This document shows, one piece after another, positions 50,175 through 57,193 of a stretch of 64,000 nt of DNA; within the stretch, counting starts at the first letter, position 1, and the number at the start of each line of letters is the position of its first letter. Both the position numbers and the translations under genes were made by a program. The notes beneath the pieces are model-generated. The model did not search any database and was not told the origin of the DNA. It was given only the letters and a program-made list of their open reading frames with translations. The DNA lies in the NCBI GenBank assembly GCA_020348925.1, contig CP070758.1:3851601-3915600 (forward strand). Reading direction: 5' to 3'. This DNA comes from Gemmatimonadota bacterium. Lineage in GTDB: Bacteria; JBHIER01; G020348925.

Positions 50175-50717
50175 CTACAACGCGCCGTCCAACTCTCCCT
50201 CTCGAATCTTCCAATACCTGTGAGAAGCATCTACGAATCTCCGGGGCGTCTCCACACTCATCACAATCACACGATCACGTGTTCGAACGCCGACAGCTTT
50301 CTCGAACGTGGTCACGAAAACGAGCCCTCGTTCATTATTTCTCAGTTGATGGTATCCTCCACTATACCCCGGAAGTGAAAACCCGCACGTTCTCAGCTTC
50401 GGTTTCAGGGTAGAATCGGGAATCGAAACCTCACATATCTCCTCGACACGAAAACGCATACTCTGAATTCCCAGCTTAATGGTCAAGCCATCGGACGTCA
50501 TCTCGAAGCGTGTGTGATACATTGCATAGAGATTGCAACAGACGGAACAGAGAACGAGAAAAATGAGAAACAGTGTTACACAGCACGACATCCTGTTTCG
50601 TGTGTGCAAAACATTATAGACGATCAAGCCTAAAAGAAAAACGATAACCATAAGGTGGCTGATTATGGCCTTGTTGAACAATGGCATGAAGAATATTTCA
50701 GATGTCATCACAGACAC
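50175..50717 (-). CDS. membrane protein with bacterial PH (bPH_5-like) domain
   Basis: A 180-residue protein. Two membrane helices near residues 15-36 and 45-66 are followed by a bacterial pleckstrin-homology domain: FEMTSDGLTIKLGIQSMRFRVEEI, then TCGFSLPGYSGGYHQLRNNERGLVFVTTFEKAVGVRT and VIVMSVETPRRFVDA. GF.LPGY..GY..LR is diagnostic of this PH subtype. Such proteins occur beside bacteriocin genes and are thought to sit in the membrane as sensors or immunity factors. It is the first gene after the small peptide gene, separated by a hairpin. Confidence 0.8.
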   Translation of the reverse strand: MSVMTSEIFFMPLFNKAIISHLMVIVFLLGLIVYNVLHTRNRMSCCVTLFLIFLVLCSVCCNLYAMYHTRFEMTSDGLTIKLGIQSMRFRVEEICEVSIPDSTLKPKLRTCGFSLPGYSGGYHQLRNNERGLVFVTTFEKAVGVRTRDRVIVMSVETPRRFVDASHRYWKIREGELDGAL

Positions 50718-50797
50718 CCCTCCCTCTACAGATGCGAGGTGTTGCTTTCAACGAATTTTTGTGAGCGAAAAAACAGCGAGATTCCATAAAACCTGGA

Positions 50798-50843
50798 GGG
50801 AAGCGTGGGCACTGCCAAGTGCGTTGCACGCGCCCACGCTCCC
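50798..50843. repeat. large hairpin after the small peptide gene
   Basis: The arms 50798-50810 and 50832-50843 pair over 12 bases with one bulged A, enclosing a 21-base loop. It lies 29 bases past the peptide stop codon and has no long T run, so it may partly terminate or stabilise the upstream RNA and raise peptide output relative to the next genes. The GCGTGG core is shared with 45372-45390. Confidence 0.6.
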
Positions 50844-50871
50844 TACAAGGCAGTCACTTTGAGACAGAATC

Positions 50872-51048
50872 CTACGTGCTCCAAAACACTGCACCGGCAA
50901 CAACTGCGGCAGCAACAGCAATACCGGCAACGGTAGCAGCTGCAGCATACACTGCGACAAGAACCCAAGCGATCCAGGTGCACACAGCTGCCGGCCTATC
51001 ATCCTTACTTCCCAAAGGAAGGATAAGGGGCGTCTCATATTCATTCAC
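50872..51048 (-). CDS. candidate RiPP precursor peptide
   Basis: A 58-codon gene starting GTG at 51048 with AAAGGAGGTG seven bases upstream, among the best ribosome sites in the window. The first 21 residues read M-N-E-YETPLILPLG-SKDDRPAA. The Y-x-x-P...L-G motif resembles the leader motif bound by PqqD-like RRE domains in lasso and other RiPP systems. The rest is hydrophobic, rich in Ala and Val, with one Cys (residue 23), three Trp, one Tyr and no Lys. It ends A-V-F-W-S-T. It lies 76 bases after a PqqD-domain gene and is followed by a hairpin. Alternatively it could be a small membrane peptide, since the hydrophobic stretch is long enough to span a bilayer. Confidence 0.72.
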   Translation of the reverse strand: MNEYETPLILPLGSKDDRPAAVCTWIAWVLVAVYAAAATVAGIAVAAAVVAGAVFWST

Positions 51049-51124
51049 CGGACATCACCTCCTTTCACACTTTCTCCTGATGGATGCAAATCCAATACAA
51101 TATTCCACCGGGAGAGACGAAGTA

Positions 51125-52024
51125 TTACGCGAGCATCCAACGGCTAAAGACCTGCAGATCTTTACCCCAACCAAGTTCATCCTTGAATTTCGCCTCCTCA
51201 CTGAAACCTTTCGCTGATAAAAAATCGAGTATGCGCTCGTTGGCCATGTTCTCACTATCTTGCAACTGCAAGCACTTCACCTTAGTACAACGGATTTGCG
51301 GGGGAAGAACGCTGGGCAAGAGTGCAACGGCGAAATCAAACAATTTTGAAAAAAAGACAACCGGTGTCTCTCCGTTTGCCTTGAGCATCAGTCCGATTAT
51401 TGTCGTCCTATCGGGCAGCCAGGCATTGGGAAACGTCAGACTTACGAGTCCCGTAAGCGTGTGATCCTCACATGACACAAAGAAACCTTCCGTATTGAAA
51501 AAAATTTTCTGTCGGATCACGGTTTCATCATAGCCATCACGGGGAAAAACAGGATTTTCGTAAAACGGCTTTTTATGCTCCAGATGTTCTTGCTCCTTTG
51601 GAATACCAAATTTTTGTAATAAAGCAACGATCTCCCCCACATCTTCTTCGGTGGCAACATAGGCTTCAGCCGTATTTCCCATTTTTTGGGCATACATCTT
51701 AGAGAAGGGATTCGAACCGATCCACTCTATCAGTCCAAGTTTCCAGAAGCTTCGAATGACATTATTGATATCCTGCCTCAGGGTGTGTGAAGAGACGTTC
51801 GAATATCGCGCCCTGAGCTGTGCGTGGATTTCCTCCAAGGTGCGTGCTCCGGTACACAACTCCTTGATTTCCACACCTGTGCGGTTAAGCAGCAACTGTT
51901 GCGTCTCAGGATGTTGCTTGGAGAGAAATGTAAAACATCCCTCCTTTTCCTCCCTGAAATAGTCGAGATTCTCCTCAACGAATTTTGGCTGAGGTCCTTT
52001 GGTATTCTTTGGAGGCACCATCAT
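51125..52024 (-). CDS. PqqD-like (RRE) domain fused to a GNAT-like domain
   Basis: A 299-residue protein. Residues about 18-105 match the PqqD/RRE fold, the peptide-recognition domain of many RiPP systems: GCFTFLSKQHPETQQLLLNRTGVEIKELCTG, TLEEIHAQL, then FWKLGLIEWIG. Residues about 120-299 look like a GNAT acyltransferase: AYVATEEDVGEIVALL at the start, GLVSLTF for the central strand, and ILDFLSAKGFSEEAKFKDELG near the end. That end closely matches the product of 53455-54156 (GFS.E...DE.G...D...FSRW). I infer that it binds the small peptide encoded just downstream and perhaps acylates it; GNAT-like enzymes do so in selidamide and goadvionin pathways. Confidence 0.8.
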   Translation of the reverse strand: MMVPPKNTKGPQPKFVEENLDYFREEKEGCFTFLSKQHPETQQLLLNRTGVEIKELCTGARTLEEIHAQLRARYSNVSSHTLRQDINNVIRSFWKLGLIEWIGSNPFSKMYAQKMGNTAEAYVATEEDVGEIVALLQKFGIPKEQEHLEHKKPFYENPVFPRDGYDETVIRQKIFFNTEGFFVSCEDHTLTGLVSLTFPNAWLPDRTTIIGLMLKANGETPVVFFSKLFDFAVALLPSVLPPQIRCTKVKCLQLQDSENMANERILDFLSAKGFSEEAKFKDELGWGKDLQVFSRWMLA

Positions 52025-52033
52025 CGTAAGCTC

Positions 52034-53458
52034 CTACCCAATTCTCTTTACCTCTACAAAACCTTCAAACCGCAGTCTGTTCACAAATTGTACAACGTCG
52101 TGTAAAATATCGTTTCGCGGTATCGCGATATTGGGCTTTTTGGGCTCAACTGCCGACGCGAGATCCGCAAAAGAAGGCGTGCCTGTATGGATCATTTCCC
52201 ATATCCTTTTTCCTACAGGGTTCAATTGAAACGTTCGCTTCAGGGTATAGTCGGAGGTGACGCTCCACACCTCTAACACATCATCGGTCACGTTCCACAT
52301 GAGATCTCTTTTCAAGGCTGGAAAGAGCTCCTCCGGGGGACCCATATTCTCGCAGTGCAACGACAGTTTTCCCATTGCCTCGGCTGCGACCCGACAGTTT
52401 TCCAGGGCCTCCTCCCCGAGGAGTAACACACTCAGTGGACATAACTTACAAACTTCCGAATAGTCACAGTCCGGGCATATATCGGCACGTTTGTTCGTAT
52501 TCGTATCCCTGACAAACTGCTGCACCCGTGCATAGTACGGGGATTTCGTTATATCTTGGAGTGAATGGGTCCGAACATTCCATCCCCGAACTTTGAAGAT
52601 ATCGAGGGCCGTCACTTTTTGGGCGGATAACCAAGAACTGCACGGATACAAATCTCCGTTCGGCTTCATAAAATAGCTCCCCTCCAGAAGAGCGCAGCTC
52701 GGATAAATAACAGGAAAATCAGTACCATGTTTCACGTTATAAAAGGTAATTTCTCTAGGGGAACTTCCCTTGAGAAACAGACGTGTTCCGCCTTTGAACT
52801 CAAGGGAACGTGCAATCATGCGATCCACCGCCCAGAAAATCTCTCTTCTTGAAGTGATGAGTTCCCCCTTGTGGACGCGTCCGCGTCCCAACGGAGCGGC
52901 GACACCGATATAGAGTCGATCCACCCCCAGATCGTTGCACACTTCAACCATATCGATACAATGAGCCTTGTTCGCGTTTGACAGCGTGAAACTGACGAAG
53001 ACATCGACCTGCTTGAACTCGGCTTCATTGCGCTCAACACACATACGGATCGCATCGATCACTTCAGCAAACACTCCCTCACCTCTCATGCGATCATTGT
53101 CCTCGGCCCTTGCCCCATCGAGACTGAAATACAGAGCGGATACTCCGGAATTCAACAGTTCATGCACCTGTTTTTCATTGCGAAGGAGCGTGCCGTTCGT
53201 ACACAAGGTACAGATAAGGCCTTTGCGTGCGGCATACTGTAGTATGGAAACGAGATCCCTGCGAATAAGCGGCTCCCTCCCCTGTATCGCGATACTTCTG
53301 ACACCTTCCTCGACAAAGACATCGATCGCTCTTTGAGCTTGCTCCGTGTCCAAATCCCTCATGTTGTTGTACACGTCGGCCGTAAAACAATGTCGACAAC
53401 TCAAATTACACTTTCCTGTGATATCCCAATTCATGTGGGTAATACGATTCATTTTCAT
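52034..53458 (-). CDS. radical-SAM/SPASM protein with C-terminal PqqD-like domain
   Basis: About 474 residues from the ATG at 53458, which overlaps the upstream stop as ATGA. The [4Fe-4S]-SAM motif CNLSCRHC is near residues 17-24. The usual GGEP is GREP (IAIQGREPLIRRDL), and TNGTLL and YFSLDGA follow. A SPASM region holds auxiliary-cluster cysteines (YPSC, YPCSSW, ICPDCDYSEVCKLC). The last ~80 residues are a PqqD-like domain (YTLKRTFQLNPVGKRIWEMIHTG..). Such enzymes install thioether, C-C or other radical-made bonds in peptides. It is the most likely modifying enzyme for the adjacent small peptide. Confidence 0.9.
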   Translation of the reverse strand: MKMNRITHMNWDITGKCNLSCRHCFTADVYNNMRDLDTEQAQRAIDVFVEEGVRSIAIQGREPLIRRDLVSILQYAARKGLICTLCTNGTLLRNEKQVHELLNSGVSALYFSLDGARAEDNDRMRGEGVFAEVIDAIRMCVERNEAEFKQVDVFVSFTLSNANKAHCIDMVEVCNDLGVDRLYIGVAAPLGRGRVHKGELITSRREIFWAVDRMIARSLEFKGGTRLFLKGSSPREITFYNVKHGTDFPVIYPSCALLEGSYFMKPNGDLYPCSSWLSAQKVTALDIFKVRGWNVRTHSLQDITKSPYYARVQQFVRDTNTNKRADICPDCDYSEVCKLCPLSVLLLGEEALENCRVAAEAMGKLSLHCENMGPPEELFPALKRDLMWNVTDDVLEVWSVTSDYTLKRTFQLNPVGKRIWEMIHTGTPSFADLASAVEPKKPNIAIPRNDILHDVVQFVNRLRFEGFVEVKRIG

Positions 53459-54156
53459 ATCCTCTGCTGTCCCCGCTGCGTGAACCACCGACTAAAAATG
53501 ATCACATCCTTTTTCGGTCCAAATTCATCTCGGAGCGTCGACTCTTTTGAAAAACCGTTGTGGATAAAGAAATCGCAGATTCTTCTAATACCTTTTGAAC
53601 GTTTCACCACAAGCCCTTTCACCTTGGTACATTCCACAAGGGCAACACCGGGAAGACAGTCGAAAGCAAAATTGAGAAGTGCTGACAAAATAGGGTGAGG
53701 GACGGTCTTCGGGTACAAACTGAGAATCAGCTCAAGGACCGCTGCTCGGTAAGAATACTGAGGAAGAGGGAATCTGAAACTCAGAAGCGCTGAGGGCGTA
53801 TCGCACTTTCGCAACAGGAAAAAAGCGGCGGTGTACTTAAACAAATGCGATCTGATATCAGTTTCTGAGTATGCTCCCAGCGGTAATGAGGGGCTTACGT
53901 AAAAGGGAAGGTTGGGAGCACCTCTCGAATTCGAACGAAAAAACCCGAACAAGCTCATAAAGTATGCAATGTCATCGATATCCTCTTCACGGGCCAGGGC
54001 AACTGTGACGTCGTTCCCCAAACTCCGCTCAAACAATTCCTCGCGGTCTACTCCGTGAGGACCGTACGTCTTGATATGATGATCCTGACTGAATTGAGGC
54101 ATAATGTTTCCCCTTTCTGCATCACATGTACGACAATCGGCTTGGGACAACTTCAT
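53455..54156 (-). CDS. GNAT-like protein
   Basis: Up to 233 residues. The ATG at 54156 overlaps the upstream radical-SAM stop (ATGA), but an internal ATG at 54102 has AAAGGGG upstream and may be the true start. The fold appears to be GNAT: VTVALAREEDIDDIAYFM, FFLLRKCDTPSALLSF, then a helical middle and ICDFFIHNGFSKESTLRDEFG with DVIIFSRW. The end is homologous to the GNAT part of the product of 51125-52024, but there is no PqqD domain. Acyl donor and target are unknown; the pair may form a heterodimer. Confidence 0.68.
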   Translation of the reverse strand: MKLSQADCRTCDAERGNIMPQFSQDHHIKTYGPHGVDREELFERSLGNDVTVALAREEDIDDIAYFMSLFGFFRSNSRGAPNLPFYVSPSLPLGAYSETDIRSHLFKYTAAFFLLRKCDTPSALLSFRFPLPQYSYRAAVLELILSLYPKTVPHPILSALLNFAFDCLPGVALVECTKVKGLVVKRSKGIRRICDFFIHNGFSKESTLRDEFGPKKDVIIFSRWFTQRGQQRI

Positions 54157-55202
54157 TCGTGCCCAGCCTCAAACGGATTCTCATCAATCAGATCAATGAA
54201 CAGACAATCATCATAGAACACCGTCGGTGTGTCGGGATCAATTTTTCCAAAATCCGGAACACTTCGTATGCGACGAGCGAGTTTCCTGACGATCGAGAGG
54301 CTCCAGGCGCGACCGAGCCCTGCATCCCAATACGACTTCAATGAATGCTTGCGGATATTTCCGAGAGAGAGCGGCAAATAGGGCGAAACCGTAATGTTAC
54401 CGTCCGCACATATTGTCACGAAGGGGCAAAAACCGTCCGCCTTGTTTCGAAAGTGTATGAGATGTTCAACAGGATCACCCCACTCGACCCTCATATCTTG
54501 GCAACCATTCAGGATCTGTATCTTCTGTATCAATGTGCGATATTCGTAAGGTGTCGGCACAATCTTCTCCTGGTTCGGCAGAGCCCGTCCCAAAATCATC
54601 AGTGGCTGTATCCGAACCAGACCCACACCGCGTTTTTTAACCAGATCGACCACGTCTTCGATCTCGCCGATGTTGAATTTTGTCGGTGTAAAGGCGACGC
54701 CCACTCTAATGTTTTCACGGCGAAGATTGTCAATCGAATGAAGTGCTTTTTGAAATGATCCGGGGGCCAGTCTCAGCTGCTCATGGGTGGATGCTCGCGA
54801 ACCGTCCAGGCTGACCTGAACCTGGTACACGCCAACGTCCCTCAATCGTCTCGCCCTTTGACGGGTCAAAAGCAGACCGTTGGTCACCAGAGAGGCTTTT
54901 ATCCCCGCAGTTCTCAGTATTTCAAAGCCTTCGTACAAAAGTGATTCTCGTAAGAACGGTTCGCCCCCGCAGAAACAGAATGAATATGGTTTTAAGTATC
55001 GTATATCCTCATCTAAAAATCGAATCACCTCTTCATCGGAGAGCTCTTTTCTCCTGTCCCCTCTCTCCCCGCTCAAATTGAAGCAATGCAAACACCGCAT
55101 GTTACACCGATACGTGATATCATACGCGATGTGAAGAGGTCCTCTTTGAACCCTGGCATCTTTCGAGAGCGGTACATCCTTGATCGTCAACGTATCGTTC
55201 AT
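54153..55202 (-). CDS. radical-SAM protein with degenerate SPASM end
   Basis: A 349-residue protein. CNMRCLHC at residues 33-40 holds the SAM cluster; CGGEPFLRESL, SLVTNGLLL, VQVSLDGSRAS and AFTPTKFN complete the radical-SAM barrel. The C-terminal part has ADGFCPFVTICADGNITVSPYLPLSLGNI, where the cysteine usual after 'P' is a tyrosine, so any auxiliary cluster is reduced or lost. It is the first enzyme gene of the locus and overlaps the GNAT-like gene by four bases. It likely modifies or cooperates in modifying the peptide encoded downstream. Confidence 0.88.
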   Translation of the reverse strand: MNDTLTIKDVPLSKDARVQRGPLHIAYDITYRCNMRCLHCFNLSGERGDRRKELSDEEVIRFLDEDIRYLKPYSFCFCGGEPFLRESLLYEGFEILRTAGIKASLVTNGLLLTRQRARRLRDVGVYQVQVSLDGSRASTHEQLRLAPGSFQKALHSIDNLRRENIRVGVAFTPTKFNIGEIEDVVDLVKKRGVGLVRIQPLMILGRALPNQEKIVPTPYEYRTLIQKIQILNGCQDMRVEWGDPVEHLIHFRNKADGFCPFVTICADGNITVSPYLPLSLGNIRKHSLKSYWDAGLGRAWSLSIVRKLARRIRSVPDFGKIDPDTPTVFYDDCLFIDLIDENPFEAGHE

Positions 55203-55423
55203 AACGTCCCACCCTCACGACTGTTTCTCTTCAACATGACGCATCCTGTTTCTCAGTATTTTGAGGAAAAGGATCTTCATGGGATCCTGAAGGGATCTCG
55301 TTCCAGATCGGTCTCTCCGCCTGACTGCGAGTTCTAGCTCAACAGATCTGTACCTTCGATCAGTTTTTCTTCAGAAGCATGAATGCAGTTTTCTTTTCCT
55401 CCCCAGGTAAAAAACGTATCTCA

Positions 55424-55452
55424 AAGATGAAGAAATAAGATCTCTCTGTCAA
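55424..55452 (-). promoter_or_regulatory. possible activator-dependent promoter of the peptide locus
   Basis: Minus strand: a perfect TTGACA (55452-55447), then a 17-base spacer and a poor -10, CATCTT (55429-55424). A weak -10 beside an AraC-type gene suggests positive control. The leader to the first radical-SAM gene is about 220 bases. Confidence 0.35.
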
Positions 55453-55488
55453 CAGGAAAGCAATGGACATTTTGAGAAAATTCATGGG

Positions 55489-55890
55489 CTAATTGAGATG
55501 CTCATGCTGTGAGTCGTCTTTGTTTGTTTTATACTCCAGGGGAGGGACACCGACATACTTTTTAAACATCTTTGAGAAATGAGAAGGATCTCGAAAGCCA
55601 ACCTCAAAGGATACTTCCTTGACGCTCAAATTCGTTTTCTGAAAAAGCTCCTTGGCCCCTTCTAATTTTGTCTGGATTAAAAAATGTCCGATGGATTGAC
55701 CTGTTTTATTCTTGAATTTTTTTCGCAGACAGTGATACCCAAGGCCCAGGGCATCCGCCACATCGTGGGCCGAAACCATTTTCCCGTAATAGCACCGGAT
55801 ATAGATTCTCGCGGACTCAGCTTCCAATTTCTGCGAGAGCAACTGTTCGATGACTTCGTCGGTGCTTTCGGACATCTTTTCGTCGGACAT
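55489..55890 (-). CDS. AraC-family DNA-binding protein (DNA-binding domain only)
   Basis: A 133-residue regulator consisting of the AraC/XylS helix-turn-helix pair and a short N-terminal helix. The first HTH is SAHDVADALGLGYHCLRKKFKNKTGQSIG, and the second is SVKEVSFEVGFRDPSHFSKMFKKYVGVPPLEYK, the AraC signature. No ligand-binding domain is attached. It lies about 290 bases upstream of the peptide locus on the same strand and is its likely regulator. Confidence 0.9.
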   Translation of the reverse strand: MSDEKMSESTDEVIEQLLSQKLEAESARIYIRCYYGKMVSAHDVADALGLGYHCLRKKFKNKTGQSIGHFLIQTKLEGAKELFQKTNLSVKEVSFEVGFRDPSHFSKMFKKYVGVPPLEYKTNKDDSQHEHLN

Positions 55891-56543
55891 CCTTCACAGA
55901 TCCTCCAACCGTTTCTGTCGGCCCAGGGTCATTGTCGAGATCGATTGTGCAGACATAATGAAGCCCGTTAGGACCCAAAGGTATCTCACAATTACGTCCA
56001 TTATGAGGTCCGGTTTTGGTTGATACCGACACACATCGATCTCCCACAGAAACCAATATCCTGTACCGGCGAGATCCGACACTCTATTCATCGAAAAGTT
56101 CACTTTTCCTCTCTTCGCCAAAAGTAATATGAAGACTATTTCTTGTCAAGGATTTTTTATTCGTCCGATATCGAGGAAAATATAAAAAGCCTTCTTTGAC
56201 TCGACCTCAAACTCAACGGGGACTATTCTTGCCAATGTCGAAGACACATTCATCAGATTAAAGAGAACCTGTCTCCTTTTCCGGTGTCACTCCGAAAGTA
56301 CCATGCTGAGATACAATATTTTTTCGTCAAGGACACCGTGACCCCCGGGGCCCGTCCAAATGGTGTGCAACAAGAATTCAAAGAAGACATCTTCAAATAC
56401 AAGATCATTGTACGGTCTGTGGTGTAACTAAAGAAAATTCAAGTCACGTTTCAACATCTGGATCCATTTCCACACACTGCATGTGCATGGCCTCATGGGA
56501 ACCCGCCCACCTTTTTTGCATTCCCTGCTAAAAAAATTATTTT
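55891..56543. other. 650-base stretch between the AraC-type and PadR genes
   Basis: A minus-strand ORF (56121-55894) ends just before the AraC gene; its peptide has one hydrophobic segment (DVIVRYLWVLTGFIM) but no known relatives, and it may be only a leader. The remaining ~400 bases toward the PadR gene are AT-rich with no ORF or hairpin I can support. Confidence 0.45.
56121..56149 (-). promoter_or_regulatory. possible promoter of the AraC-type gene
   Basis: Minus strand: TTGACA (56149-56144), 17-base spacer, TACTTT (56126-56121). The -35 is perfect, the -10 fair. It would give a leader of about 225 bases. Confidence 0.4.
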
Positions 56544-56571
56544 TTGAAACTATTCTAATATAAAATAGTCT
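56544..56571 (+). promoter_or_regulatory. padR promoter overlapped by a palindromic operator
   Basis: TTGAAA (56544-56549) and TAGTCT (56566-56571) are spaced by 16 bases. Inside lies the dyad ACTATT (56549-56554) and AATAGT (56564-56569) with a nine-base centre. PadR-family proteins bind AT-rich palindromes at their own promoters, so this is a good candidate for autoregulation and inducible efflux. Confidence 0.5.
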
Positions 56572-56610
56572 AAAGAGAAATATTTAATTTTGGAACTTTG
56601 AAAGGAAAAA

Positions 56611-57174
56611 ATGATGTCGAAGAACGAACTGGCTATTCTCGGGCTGTTGAACGAGAGGCCGATGTACGGGTATCAGATCAATCAGGAGATTAAAGAACGC
56701 CAGATGGACCACTGGGCCAAGATTACCCTGCCTTCAATTTATCACTCGTTGACAAAGCTGGCGGAGTCGGGCATGGTCAGGATGGAGACGGCAAAAGTGG
56801 GGAAGATGCCAGAGCGTCGTGTTTATTCCATCACATCAAAAGGCAAAGCCATGCTGGCCGATTTGGTCGAAAAATTCCTGACGTGCAAAGAAGAGCCGAA
56901 CAGGCCTTTCTATTTAGGTGTGGCCTTCGTCTGCGGTCTCTCGAAAGAGCGTACGCTTGCCGCCCTAAAAAAGCGGATGGAACTTCTTATCCAGCACCTC
57001 TCCGATCTGAAAGGGATACATGACGAATATAAAGGGAAAATCCCCTTCAACTGGTTTATGATTATTGAACATGGTCTCAAGCATTTGACTTTTGAACAAA
57101 AACTGATACAACGTCTTATTCAGAAAATAGAGTCAATTTCCGAGTGGAGTGAAGCAACTGGTCACAAAGGATGA
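56611..57174 (+). CDS. PadR-family transcriptional regulator
   Basis: A 187-residue repressor-type regulator. The winged helix is at residues about 3-85: LAILGLLNERPMYGYQINQEIKERQ, SIYHSLTKLAESGMVRME, then RRVYSITSKGKAML, all diagnostic of PadR. The C-terminal half is a helical dimerisation and ligand region with HLSDLKGIHDEYK. It precedes the TolC, fusion-protein and RND pump genes and probably controls them in response to a transported toxic compound, as LmrR-like relatives do. Confidence 0.92.
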   Translation: MMSKNELAILGLLNERPMYGYQINQEIKERQMDHWAKITLPSIYHSLTKLAESGMVRMETAKVGKMPERRVYSITSKGKAMLADLVEKFLTCKEEPNRPFYLGVAFVCGLSKERTLAALKKRMELLIQHLSDLKGIHDEYKGKIPFNWFMIIEHGLKHLTFEQKLIQRLIQKIESISEWSEATGHKG

Positions 57175-57193
57175 TAGAAAAAGGAAGAGGAAC

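Noticed and set aside
50748..51044. 98-codon ORF over the small peptide gene
   Set aside because: A different frame of the same region. Its start has no site and its Leu/Cys-rich peptide arises from the Ala/Val codons of the real frame.
55360..55485. 41-codon ORF just after the AraC gene, considered as a precursor
   Set aside because: No ribosome site, no leader motif, and it lies across the likely promoter of the peptide locus.
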